Origin: CAYOOT01 sp964405665
GTDB taxonomy: Bacteria; Bdellovibrionota_C; UBA2361; SZUA-149; CAZDWZ01
Length of the DNA stretch: 35,255 nucleotides
Assembly (NCBI GenBank): GCA_964405665.1
Contig: CAYOOT010000020.1
Location: forward strand, 1-35,255
Direction of reading: 5' to 3'
This document shows positions 24,248 to 32,063 of this stretch, one piece after another. Position numbers and translations under genes: made by a program. The notes under the pieces are model-generated. The model saw nothing but the letters and a program-made list of their open reading frames with translations, was not told where the DNA came from and made no database searches. Within the stretch, counting starts at the first letter, position 1. Each line of letters starts with the position of its first letter.

Positions 24248-26986
24248 ATGAGTATTAGCAGAATTACTCGTCAAAGGTTGTATCAAGACGAAGCATTGTT
24301 TAATAGCTTGCTCCCTTATGTCAAATGGGATCAAGAAAACAAAGTGTTTTTACATTCCGATGCATCTCTTTGGTCAATTTTATATTTAAAACCGGTATTG
24401 CTAACTTCGATTTCTGATGCAGCAGCTTTTCAGACTTGTTCCGGTGTTCAGGAATTGGTTGATTCCCTAGATTGCAGAATTTCTGTGCAGATGAGTTGGA
24501 TTACTTCTTTTGATGTCAATGATATTTTGGATGATTGCCTTTATAACTATCCCTTAAATGGTGTTGCTGGTTGGATGTCTAGAAGATGGATTAAGATGAT
24601 TAAGAACACTTCTCGTTCTAATCAGTATGCCAGACGGCCCAAAAAGTTAAAATTAGTAGTAGCTTTTCGCTATGATCCTCCTTGGAAAGAAAAAACATTT
24701 TTTGATAATATAGTTGATTCGATCAGAGTGCTTTTTAGTGGAGCAAAGGATCCTCAAGATGTTACTGGCCGCTCAGAAGAATATCGACGTTTTGTCGATA
24801 AATTTCGCGGTGAAGTTGATGGTAAAATTGCTCGTTTTTCTGACTTGGGGTTACATCCTACAAGAATTGATGGTCAAGGCCTGATTGATTTGCTCTATCC
24901 TCTTCTTAATCGTCGCAGTACCAAAGGTGGAAAATTCAAACGAGGACGGTTTAATGCCGTTGCCGTTCCTCGTTATGATGTTGACGATATTTTATCCAAC
25001 CAAATATCCGATACCTTGGTTGAACATCCGGAAAATGGTTTCATCGTCAAAGATGGACGGGTCTATCATACGATCAGTATGGTTAAGCCTCCGAAGCAAT
25101 GTTTGCCATTAATGTCGGTTCCGATTCAGAGTTTGCCGATGGAATCGATTTTTACTGTTACTTATTCCAAAGATCCGCAAGCCGATCAATTAAAACGTCT
25201 GGACAGATTAGATAAGACTTTGGGTTTGCGTGAAGTAGGGGCCTTGGGTCGTTCCAACCAAAAAGTAAATCACCAAATTAACACCATTCGCCAAGCCAGA
25301 GAAGAATTGTATTCTAATCGTTCACAAGTAGTGCGAGTTGGTGTGCACCATATGCAGATTACCAATACTCTTGATGAAGCCAGAAGAGCATCGAGTGAAG
25401 TGTTGGCAATGTTTCCCGCCTTAAACGGTGCCCGAGCGATGGCGCATTCGATTAGCGATTTAGGCGTAATGATTAACTGTTTGCCTGGCGCTTATGATCC
25501 GAGCACTGATGGACCAGGTTGGACTTCGATGTTGATGTCTTCACGGGCGACAAGATTATTTCCGCTTTGGGGAAACTGGAGTGGCAGTGAAAGTTCATTG
25601 TTTGTGCTTCCAAGTTTATGGAACAGAGAACTGGTGCATTTTGATTTATATGATTCTAATATCGCACCGAACGTGATTATTTCCGGGGTATCCGGAGCAG
25701 GTAAGAGTTATCTCTTATGCTTTTTGTTGATGACATTAAATCGCGGACACTACTCAGAAGCACCGGATGGCACCAAGATCGAACGTAAACCAATCACTTT
25801 TATTTTTGATAAAGGTATGCCGAACTTGCCTTGTGGTTTTGAGCGAGTGGCTAAATTATTCGGTGGTAGAATTTACCAAGCAACCCCATCTCGTGCTCCA
25901 GCAATGAATTTCCTTGCCCGCTTGGGAGAAATGGATCCCGATCGAACAAGCGAAGATTTTAAAGATTTATTTGATATCTGCGTTGATATTATTGCCGATA
26001 TGGCTACGGAAAAAGATAATACTTTAAGCCGTATTCAAAGAAATGAAATTATCGAATCAATGATGGAAGCTCATTATCGTTATCGCCATGGTGACAGAGA
26101 AAGAGAATTCTTGTTACGAGATGTTGTTAAAGTTTTAAAAGAACCGCCTCGCCCCAATGAAACAGAAGAACACTTTCATATGCGGCAGGAGCTGGCGATT
26201 CTAATGCGCGAATATTATGGTGATGGAACTTATGCTCGTTTCTTTGATCGTGCCGGACGCTTGGAGTTGAAAGAAAGATTTATCGTTTTTGATCTAAAGG
26301 GACTGAGCAGAAATCCTGATTTACAAAGAGTGTTCTTGAAAGTGGCGATGATTTGGGCCGATGAAGTAATGAATACTCCGGATGAGTTGGATACAAGAAA
26401 AGTTCTGGTATTTGATGAAGCCCATGACCTAGTAGGTAAAACTGCCTCAGGCGTTGTAGAAGCGGCTTTCCGTCTTTATCGGAAACGTAAAGGGATTGTA
26501 ATTGCCGCCTCTCAATCGGGAGAAGATTTTTATGCCGGAGAAGGCGGACAAGCGATTGTGCAAAATAGTTCTCATAAAATTTTCTTAAGACAAGATCCAT
26601 CGAAATTCCACGTTACGGCTTCGGCCTTTAATTTAAATCCGCAACAAGCAGATACGATTATGCGCTTGCACACAATCAAGGGTGTGGAATCGCAATTTTT
26701 CTTACTTTCTGATATTGGTGAGGCCGCTTTGGTGCTTCCAGCTGAGCCATCATTTTATTGGGTATCTACAAATAATGGTGATGATAATCAACTTTTTGCC
26801 GCACTCTTGGAAGAAGCAGATGGGGATTTTGTTGAGGCCTTAAAAAGAGCAGTGGAATTAGCTCCTCGCGGGGCAAAAGATTTAATGGAGCGTCGCCGGA
26901 TGTTTGAAGAATATCAGGCTCAAACAGAAAACAAAGCAGGCATTAATCGTCCTTTGCAAATAAAGCAAGATGCTAATGCCCAATAG
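24248..26986 (+). CDS. TraC/VirB4/DotO-like T4SS ATPase
   Basis: This 912-residue cytoplasmic motor energises assembly and transport. The N-terminal domain (about 1-440) opens with LPYVKWDQENKVFLHSDASL, the position of the LPY...D motif of F-type TraC. The motor domain has Walker A GVSGAGKS (480-487), Walker B VLVFDEAHDL (about 720) and the downstream IVIAASQSGEDFYAGE and IVQNSSHKIFLRQDPS, typical of VirB4 proteins. The last 50 residues are charged. Length is near that of F TraC (about 875) and IncI TraU/DotO (about 1000). It follows the DotD-like gene by 56 bases; an AAAAGGG site precedes the ATG. Confidence 0.92.
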   Translation: MSISRITRQRLYQDEALFNSLLPYVKWDQENKVFLHSDASLWSILYLKPVLLTSISDAAAFQTCSGVQELVDSLDCRISVQMSWITSFDVNDILDDCLYNYPLNGVAGWMSRRWIKMIKNTSRSNQYARRPKKLKLVVAFRYDPPWKEKTFFDNIVDSIRVLFSGAKDPQDVTGRSEEYRRFVDKFRGEVDGKIARFSDLGLHPTRIDGQGLIDLLYPLLNRRSTKGGKFKRGRFNAVAVPRYDVDDILSNQISDTLVEHPENGFIVKDGRVYHTISMVKPPKQCLPLMSVPIQSLPMESIFTVTYSKDPQADQLKRLDRLDKTLGLREVGALGRSNQKVNHQINTIRQAREELYSNRSQVVRVGVHHMQITNTLDEARRASSEVLAMFPALNGARAMAHSISDLGVMINCLPGAYDPSTDGPGWTSMLMSSRATRLFPLWGNWSGSESSLFVLPSLWNRELVHFDLYDSNIAPNVIISGVSGAGKSYLLCFLLMTLNRGHYSEAPDGTKIERKPITFIFDKGMPNLPCGFERVAKLFGGRIYQATPSRAPAMNFLARLGEMDPDRTSEDFKDLFDICVDIIADMATEKDNTLSRIQRNEIIESMMEAHYRYRHGDREREFLLRDVVKVLKEPPRPNETEEHFHMRQELAILMREYYGDGTYARFFDRAGRLELKERFIVFDLKGLSRNPDLQRVFLKVAMIWADEVMNTPDELDTRKVLVFDEAHDLVGKTASGVVEAAFRLYRKRKGIVIAASQSGEDFYAGEGGQAIVQNSSHKIFLRQDPSKFHVTASAFNLNPQQADTIMRLHTIKGVESQFFLLSDIGEAALVLPAEPSFYWVSTNNGDDNQLFAALLEEADGDFVEALKRAVELAPRGAKDLMERRRMFEEYQAQTENKAGINRPLQIKQDANAQ

Positions 26987-26995
26987 GAGATAGAT

Positions 26996-27304
26996 ATGAA
27001 AAAGTATATTTTAACAATATCGTGTTCTTTCCTTCTCTGTTGCTCTGCCTGCTCTGTGTTTCATCGAAGTGAAAGAAAACAAACTGTGATTTTAAGACCG
27101 GATATAAATGAACTGGAATTAGATCCTGTTCCCGGAACGGTAAACGATGTTTGGTCGGAACCGATGTATGATACAATAAGAGTTCCCGGACAAATTGATC
27201 CTAAGGGGGTGTATTATCGCAAAGCGCATAATACTGTAGTGGAGGTTCGGCAAGGCAAATATCAAATGCAAGAATATCCTGAGGATCAGGGTTCTAAAAA
27301 ATAG
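26996..27304 (+). CDS. Small lipoprotein, paralogue 1
   Basis: This 102-residue protein starts 9 bases after the VirB4-like stop with an AGGAGAT site. A short signal (KKYILTISCSFLLCCSACSV) has several cysteines, and the lipidated one is probably in CCSAC. The mature part contains VWSEPMYDTIRVPGQ and ends in VEVRQGKYQMQEYP. The pattern W-x-E-P ... E-x-RQGK is shared with the next gene, so the two are probably ancient duplicates. I do not recognise the family. Location in the operon argues for a T4SS envelope role, for example a VirB7-like plug. Confidence 0.75.
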   Translation: MKKYILTISCSFLLCCSACSVFHRSERKQTVILRPDINELELDPVPGTVNDVWSEPMYDTIRVPGQIDPKGVYYRKAHNTVVEVRQGKYQMQEYPEDQGSKK

Positions 27305-27313
27305 TGGATTTTT

Positions 27314-27610
27314 ATGAAAAAATATCAAATATTTAATTTTTTGTTATTAATTGTCAGTAGTTCTGGCTGCACCGATCATTACCATATTGAAACAGAGACC
27401 AGACAATTAAGTGCGGATCTGCCGGCAAGAATTCCTGCAGGTGTGGTTAGATATTGTTGGGAAGAACCAATTGTGCAATTAGAAGCAAATGGTCCGGGGT
27501 TGGATGTGGAAGAAAGATGGTATCATCCTTCTTATTTGGCAATCAGAGAGGCCAGACAGGGGAAATGGGTTCCTTGTAGGCCCGTGCCCAGTGAAGTTAA
27601 AGGAAAGTAG
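27314..27610 (+). CDS. Small lipoprotein, paralogue 2
   Basis: This 98-residue protein starts 9 bases after the previous stop. The signal peptide ends in a lipobox-like SSSGC. The mature part has YCWEEPIVQLEANGPG and RWYHPSYLAIREARQGKWVP, which share W-x-E-P, an aromatic pair and the E-x-RQGK tail with the preceding lipoprotein. Two extra cysteines (in RYCWEE and VPCRPV) are not in its paralogue and may form a disulfide. The function is unknown; both genes lie between the VirB4-like ATPase and the bitopic protein at 27626. Confidence 0.75.
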   Translation: MKKYQIFNFLLLIVSSSGCTDHYHIETETRQLSADLPARIPAGVVRYCWEEPIVQLEANGPGLDVEERWYHPSYLAIREARQGKWVPCRPVPSEVKGK

Positions 27611-27625
27611 AATTCACAAAAAATT

Positions 27626-28090
27626 ATGAATACAAAGAAAGTTTTAAATTTTTTAATTTTAAGATCAGCATTTACTAAAAGTAATTTTGCGACAGTTGCT
27701 TTAGTGGCGATGTTTTTTGGATTATACATGGCCTTTGGAGGCAAAGTTGCTCCACTTCCTAAACTGGATGAGGGTGGAAATTTTGGTTCGATCAATATTA
27801 AAGATGAGCAAACAAAAAACATTGAGCTTAGCAAGAGTCAGGTTAATAAATATTTGGGTTTGGATGAATCTAGTGATCGCAAAGCAAGGGAAGAAGCAAT
27901 AAACCAGCGAGGATTGCTACATAACACGGATATAGACGATCTGGATGATCCCTTGGATGAAAAAGACTATCAAATGCAAAATGAGGAAAATCTTTCAAAA
28001 GATGAAATAAGAGCACGCAGGATGGAGCAGGCAAATAAAAAAGTGACTTCTATTTCCAAGCTTGAGCAGCGTTTAAAAAAGGCCCGATAA
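27626..28090 (+). CDS. Bitopic T4SS-locus protein, 154 aa
   Basis: A 20-residue cytoplasmic N terminus, one membrane helix (about 21-38, FATVALVAMFFGLYMAFG) and a charged extracytoplasmic part of about 115 residues rich in Asp, Glu, Lys and Gln, ending in a basic helix (SISKLEQRLKKAR). This topology recalls DotF/IcmG or TraP-like accessory proteins, but I see no diagnostic sequence. It follows the lipoprotein pair by 15 bases and is followed by a 120-base gap, so it may end one transcription segment. Confidence 0.65.
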   Translation: MNTKKVLNFLILRSAFTKSNFATVALVAMFFGLYMAFGGKVAPLPKLDEGGNFGSINIKDEQTKNIELSKSQVNKYLGLDESSDRKAREEAINQRGLLHNTDIDDLDDPLDEKDYQMQNEENLSKDEIRARRMEQANKKVTSISKLEQRLKKAR

Positions 28091-28210
28091 GATCCGAAAG
28101 TTACTTAAAGAACTGATTAAACTGCATTAAAACAGTCTTATAAGGCTGAAATAACTGAAGTATCTTGATGTCTACCCCGGATTAGTGTTTAGAGGGGAAA
28201 TTGTTTTCAT

Positions 28211-29461
28211 ATGAAAAAAGCTAGATTTTACAGACTATTATTAAATTTGTTGCTTTTAACCGCAGCAAGGGCCAGTGCTTCCGATTTGAGCCTGACAGTG
28301 GATTCTAGAGATGGTTTATTAAAACAATTGCAAGCAAAGAATGAAGAACTGCAAATTCAGCAAGAATTCTTATTGAAAAAAGTGGTCAGCCTTAAACAAC
28401 AAATAGAAAAAAACGATGGATCGACTATAAAAAATGTAACTACGGATAATTCTTCAAAACAAGAACTTATTGGTTTGAAACAGGAACTGGAAGAATCAAA
28501 TGCGCAAATAGAAAGAGAAAAAGAAAGGGTCAATAAACTTGCTGATTTTATTTTGGGTTTACGCAAAGACATTAGAGTAAAAGAAGAAGCTCTGGATAAA
28601 AGTAATTTGGAAAATAGCGCTTTAAAAAATACAGTAAGTAATTTACAAGCGAGCTTTGAAACATGCGATCTGCAAAACGATGAGAAAACAAAAATTCTTT
28701 CTGAATTTCCGCAATTAAAGAAAAAAATAACAGAACTGGAATCCAGTGTGGGAGTGAAGGATTTGGATTTAAAAAGATGTAATGAGAAAAATTCTGAATT
28801 AGATATGACAGTTTCTACTGCCATTCCTGACTTGAAAAAAGAATTGAAATCAACAAAAGAAGAATTAATTGCCACTAAAAATGAATTAATGATGAAAGAA
28901 GCTGAGTTGGAACAAATGGGGAAAAAACCAAATAAAGAAAATAACCAACAGGCAAAGATTGTGGAACATCAACGGGATGATTTATTTGAGAGATCGGGAC
29001 GCAATGCTGGAAATACTTCATTGGGTAAAAAAGATAGTATTGTTAGTGATGTGACAATTGTTGAAGTATTAGGAGATAAAGTAGCGCTTCGTTCCGGACC
29101 GAGTCCTGAAGATTCGGAAATAATGAGTGTCGGAAAAGCTTCAAAATTAACTGTTGAAGAGAGAATTGGCGATTGGTTTAGAGTAATCGCTCCTAACAGT
29201 ATGAGGGCTTTTATTCGTGCCGATATGGTTAAGGTGATTAGTAAAAGTAATTTAGATCCCAATGTTGAATATCTGGGCAGGGCTGCTTTGGATAGTCAGT
29301 TTGAGCGAGCAGTGCCAATTGTTCGACCCAAAAAAAACCCTTTAAGGACGATCAATACAAACAACATGGTTCCCTTCGAAGCAGAGTTGCCTAAGGAAAA
29401 AGTAGATCGGGCTTTTGAGCAATTAAAGTCTGGTTTAAAGACTCCAGATTTTGGTAAATAA
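28211..29461 (+). CDS. Secreted coiled-coil protein with bacterial SH3 domain
   Basis: This 416-residue protein has a signal peptide (about 1-24, ending ASA-SD), a long coiled coil (about 30-250, with heptads such as ELIGLKQELEESNAQIE) and a bacterial SH3b domain at about 281-343 (VALRSGPSPEDSEIMSVGKA, GDWFRVIAPN, RAFIRADMVKVI). SH3b domains often bind peptidoglycan. The coiled coil is long enough to bridge part of the periplasm. With the M23 endopeptidase next door it could organise wall remodelling for T4SS assembly; this is inferred from context. Its stop codon overlaps the first base of the hairpin at 29461. Confidence 0.8.
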   Translation: MKKARFYRLLLNLLLLTAARASASDLSLTVDSRDGLLKQLQAKNEELQIQQEFLLKKVVSLKQQIEKNDGSTIKNVTTDNSSKQELIGLKQELEESNAQIEREKERVNKLADFILGLRKDIRVKEEALDKSNLENSALKNTVSNLQASFETCDLQNDEKTKILSEFPQLKKKITELESSVGVKDLDLKRCNEKNSELDMTVSTAIPDLKKELKSTKEELIATKNELMMKEAELEQMGKKPNKENNQQAKIVEHQRDDLFERSGRNAGNTSLGKKDSIVSDVTIVEVLGDKVALRSGPSPEDSEIMSVGKASKLTVEERIGDWFRVIAPNSMRAFIRADMVKVISKSNLDPNVEYLGRAALDSQFERAVPIVRPKKNPLRTINTNNMVPFEAELPKEKVDRAFEQLKSGLKTPDFGK

Positions 29462-29524
29462 TGTAGGGGCAGGTCTTCATAAACACTAACACAGGGTAGT
29501 GTTTATGAAGACCTGCCCCTACAT
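29461..29524. repeat. REP-like perfect 28-bp palindrome
   Basis: Arms 29461-29488 and 29497-29524 are perfectly complementary over 28 bases around an 8-base loop (acacaggg). The foot begins ATGTAGGGGCAGG, so a GTAG tetranucleotide of the REP type lies at the base. It begins on the last base of the preceding stop codon and has no T-run after it, so it is more like a mobile palindrome than a classic terminator. It shares the TGTAGGGGC core with the element at 30042-30122. Confidence 0.85.
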
Positions 29525-29557
29525 TCAAACGATAATATTTTTTAAATCATTAGTTAA

Positions 29558-30040
29558 ATGAAATACTTTATTTTTATTTTAAGTCTCCTTCTTCCTTTCA
29601 CCATTCTTGCCGAAGAAGCAAAAGATCAGCTAGCGATTATTTTCCCATTAATGGCTCCGACTTTATCCAGTGGCTTCGGTAAACGTTTTCATCCGATTAG
29701 AAAGTTCAGCACTCAACATCAGGGAGTTGACTTAGCTGCTCCGGAAAATGCTCATGTGCGCGCGATTATTGCCGGCAAAGTGGTATTTGCTGGTGTTCAT
29801 AAAGGCTATGGCAAACTAATTACCATCGAACATGAACATGGCTATGCCTCACTCTATGGACACCTCTCGGAAATAAAAGTAACTCTCGGACAAACTGTAT
29901 CTGCCGGAACATTAATTGGCAGAGTGGGCAGCACTGGGATGTCTACTGGCCCGCACCTGCATTTTGAGTGGAGAAAGGATGGCCTGGCAATGGACCCTTT
30001 GATGGTTTTTCCTTCTTTGGCTGCAAATACAGAGGGTTAG
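29558..30040 (+). CDS. M23 family peptidoglycan endopeptidase
   Basis: This 160-residue protein has a signal peptide (about 1-18) and a complete lysostaphin-type M23 (LytM) domain: HQGVD gives the metal ligands H54 and D58, YGHLS includes H102, and GPHLHFEWRKDG supplies H133 and H135. It should cut peptide cross-links in the periplasm. VirB1-type lysozymes do this job in many T4SSs; here an endopeptidase lies within the locus instead. It is a compact single-domain enzyme with no LysM or coiled coil of its own, and could work with the SH3b protein upstream. Palindromes flank it on both sides. Confidence 0.92.
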   Translation: MKYFIFILSLLLPFTILAEEAKDQLAIIFPLMAPTLSSGFGKRFHPIRKFSTQHQGVDLAAPENAHVRAIIAGKVVFAGVHKGYGKLITIEHEHGYASLYGHLSEIKVTLGQTVSAGTLIGRVGSTGMSTGPHLHFEWRKDGLAMDPLMVFPSLAANTEG

Positions 30041-30041
30041 G

Positions 30042-30122
30042 GGTAACCGGGCACCCATAAAGGGCGCCCCTACATTAATAATTCCTTTTGTAGGGGCGCC
30101 CTTTATGGGTGCCCGGTTTACC
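30042..30122. repeat. REPIN-like inverted repeat pair
   Basis: Arms 30042-30074 and 30089-30122 are complementary except for one inserted base, around a 14-base AT-rich loop. Each arm can also fold alone: on the plus strand the right arm reads TGTAGGGGCGCCC, then a 4-5 base loop, then GGGTGCCC, with one G-T pair. A GTAG beside a short hairpin, in two inverted copies, is the layout of a REPIN. It lies one base after the stop of the M23 gene. Confidence 0.8.
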
Positions 30123-30169
30123 AATACATTTATGTAACACTTTTTTGAGTACCTATCATAATATATATT

Positions 30170-30229
30170 AGATAGTTAACTATCTGCTTTTAGCAGCTAG
30201 TATTTAATGAAGAATGGCAATTTGTTGCC
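30170..30229 (+). promoter_or_regulatory. Pilin leader: palindromic operator candidate and SD-adjacent hairpin
   Basis: AGATAGTTAACTATCT (30170-30185) is a perfect 16-bp palindrome downstream of AT-rich -10-like sequence (TAATAT near 30159). GGCAA-TTTG-TTGCC (30216-30229) forms a small hairpin about 8 bases before the TTAGGAGA ribosome site of the pilin gene. The first could be a repressor site, the second could stabilise the message or modulate translation. The spacing suggests that the pilin gene has its own promoter. Confidence 0.5.
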
Positions 30230-30249
30230 TTTAATTTAGGAGAATATTT

Positions 30250-30684
30250 ATGAACGCTACAACTAAAAAAATTATAGCAGGTTATAACAAAGCCTGTCTA
30301 AAAACATTCGAACTGATTAATAAACACAGCACAGCAATAATGTTAATTATTGGTTTGGTCTTAATTTCAGGTGGACTGCTTGAACTTTCTGTCGCTCAAA
30401 GTGCAGCTACTGGTAGCGGTGATGCTAAAGAACGTTCTGCATCATTAGCACATTTTGATGATAGTTTAATTACAGGTGCAGTCGGTAATTTATTTCAATT
30501 AATCGAAGGTGCCTTTGGCGCATTAATCATGGTTGTGTCCGGCTTAGGAGCAATTGTGGCTGCGGCAATGGGAGCATATCGTGCTGCTGTGGGGATGCTG
30601 GTTGTAGCGGTTGGTGCATTTATTCTACGTTCCTTAGTATCTCTATTCTTCGGAACAGAGTTTGATCCAGATACAAACCGATAA
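30250..30684 (+). CDS. VirB2/TraA-like T4SS pilin
   Basis: This 144-residue protein has the layout of a VirB2/TraA propilin: a long signal region (about 1-50) with a hydrophobic core MLIIGLVLISGG and a likely signal-peptidase site near VAQ-SA, a polar segment, then two hydrophobic helices (about 84-108 and 112-134) joined by a short turn with one basic residue (GAYRAAVG). Pilins of this class are inserted in the inner membrane and then polymerised into the pilus. A strong AGGAGA site and a strong terminator bracket it, as expected for a highly made structural protein. DotE/IcmC-type membrane proteins are an alternative. Confidence 0.7.
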   Translation: MNATTKKIIAGYNKACLKTFELINKHSTAIMLIIGLVLISGGLLELSVAQSAATGSGDAKERSASLAHFDDSLITGAVGNLFQLIEGAFGALIMVVSGLGAIVAAAMGAYRAAVGMLVVAVGAFILRSLVSLFFGTEFDPDTNR

Positions 30685-30704
30685 TAATCAAGTATCATAT
30701 TACT

Positions 30705-30731
30705 AAAAAAGGGGCTGATAGCCCCTTTTTT
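30705..30731. terminator. Bidirectional intrinsic terminator
   Basis: AAAAAAGGGGC (30705-30715) pairs with GCCCCTTTTTT (30721-30731) around the loop TGATA. The GC stem followed by a T-run works in both directions. It closes the pilin gene (stop 30684) and overlaps the last codon of the minus-strand gene ending at 30730. Confidence 0.93.
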
Positions 30732-31347
30732 ATTTCTTTTTTGCTGCTTCTGGAGAAGATTTTTCAGAACCTTTCTCGGCGATTGGCTGTTCAACTTTTA
30801 ATTTTTCAGTTTTGTTGAGATAGCAACGAATCTCGCTGACCTCAACTTTTTCACAAATTCCTTGTTCGTTTTGGCAATCGCTAGTTGCTGCAGCAATAAT
30901 TGTATTTTTTGTAGCAAAATCAAGTTTGCCTAGTAAGTCTTGTTGGGACTTGATTTTTTTTGTCAGACAAAGCCCCTGATCTTGATGCAGGCTTTGACAA
31001 TCTTCTAGGGCCTGTTTTTGTGCTAAGGTAATTTTAGCGTTCAGTTTATTTTTAATATCTGTTTCATTAGCTCCTTCTTCGCCAATTGTTTGAAATAAAA
31101 CCTTTGTCGGAGTAATTGTCACTGCCGGTTCGCTAGTCTTTTCTTTCTCCTTTTTTACTGGAGGCTTTAGTTTCCAAGAATAAAATATATCAGCTTCGCA
31201 AATTGTTGCGCTCCCAGGAAGGATCTCTGTTGCTGAAACTGTTGGAGCAAGAGGGTTAGCCGGAGTTTTTGCTGCTGCTTTGTCTTCAGCAAAAGAACTT
31301 TTAGTCATTGGGAAAATAAATAAAAATAATAAAATTGTTTTTTTCAT
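30730..31347 (-). CDS. Secreted hypothetical protein with six cysteines, 205 aa
   Basis: A signal peptide (about 1-20, ending SFA-ED) precedes a mature part with six cysteines, an even number that suggests disulfides in the periplasm, and a Glu/Lys/Ala-rich C-terminal tail (EKSSPEAAKKK). The family is unknown to me. It starts 2 bases after the stop of the upstream minus-strand gene, so the two are an operon. It converges on the pilin gene at a shared terminator and so is not part of the rightward T4SS transcript, but an envelope role linked to it is possible. Confidence 0.7.
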   Translation of the reverse strand: MKKTILLFLFIFPMTKSSFAEDKAAAKTPANPLAPTVSATEILPGSATICEADIFYSWKLKPPVKKEKEKTSEPAVTITPTKVLFQTIGEEGANETDIKNKLNAKITLAQKQALEDCQSLHQDQGLCLTKKIKSQQDLLGKLDFATKNTIIAAATSDCQNEQGICEKVEVSEIRCYLNKTEKLKVEQPIAEKGSEKSSPEAAKKK

Positions 31348-31348
31348 T

Positions 31349-31987
31349 TTAACTGTTAGGGTTTGTTCTTATTGCATATAAGGGAATAGTCCGGGAATTT
31401 GGTTGGTCCAATCCTTTTCTTCTTAAGATTTCTTTGGAGAGCAACCAATAAAAATTACTGCGACGATATGTTTCGGAACAAATATAAAGAGAGATCGCAC
31501 TAACGGAAATGGCCAGACCCAAAGAAATTAATAGAGGGAATAAGGAAGTAACATTGATCCAACTCTGAGAAATTAAAGGCAGACCAAAGCAGCTTGTAAA
31601 AAGAAAAATTGTTAGAGAATATCTTTCCAGAAAGCTTAATTTTATAATTCCCAGTTTTTCAGAATTTTTAGAATCAAGGGGAATTTGTTGTAAATCTTCA
31701 GTATAGGATTGTAGGGCAGTAGTGGGGACATTGGTTAAGTTGATGCGAATAAAATCTTCCAAAGGAGAAAAACATTCTTTTTTCAATTCTCGCAGTTTCT
31801 TGGAAAAGGATAAGCAGGGAACTCCAACAGTAAAAAAATATGCTTCAGCCTTATTCAGAGTTGCGGAAATTTCTCTATAATGTGTCTTAAGTTCTTCCGG
31901 GATTTGCCAGGAAGAAGGATCGAGGGAACTTTTTGCTGCTTGGGGAGCAGAATCATCATCTATTTTTAAATTAATATGACCAGACAT
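31349..31987 (-). CDS. Membrane protein with two helices, 212 aa
   Basis: The N-terminal 110 residues are soluble and helix-rich; two hydrophobic segments follow at about 131-148 and 153-175 (SLTIFLFTSCFGLPLI and LFPLLISLGLAISVSAISLY), then a basic C terminus. I do not recognise the family. It is the first gene of a two-gene minus-strand operon divergent from the Omp85-like gene at 32064; the 76 bases between hold the promoters of both. ATG 31985-31987 has no strong ribosome site. Confidence 0.7.
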   Translation of the reverse strand: MSGHINLKIDDDSAPQAAKSSLDPSSWQIPEELKTHYREISATLNKAEAYFFTVGVPCLSFSKKLRELKKECFSPLEDFIRINLTNVPTTALQSYTEDLQQIPLDSKNSEKLGIIKLSFLERYSLTIFLFTSCFGLPLISQSWINVTSLFPLLISLGLAISVSAISLYICSETYRRSNFYWLLSKEILRRKGLDQPNSRTIPLYAIRTNPNS

Positions 31988-32063
31988 TTTTTTGTTCTTA
32001 TTTTAAAGAAGACAGTATAGTATAAAAAGATTATTTAAGCACCACTTTTCTGACCAATGAAAT

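Noticed and set aside
14852..30684. Integrative conjugative element with its own integrase and relaxase
   Set aside because: No integrase, relaxase, attachment-site pair or tRNA gene was found in the window.
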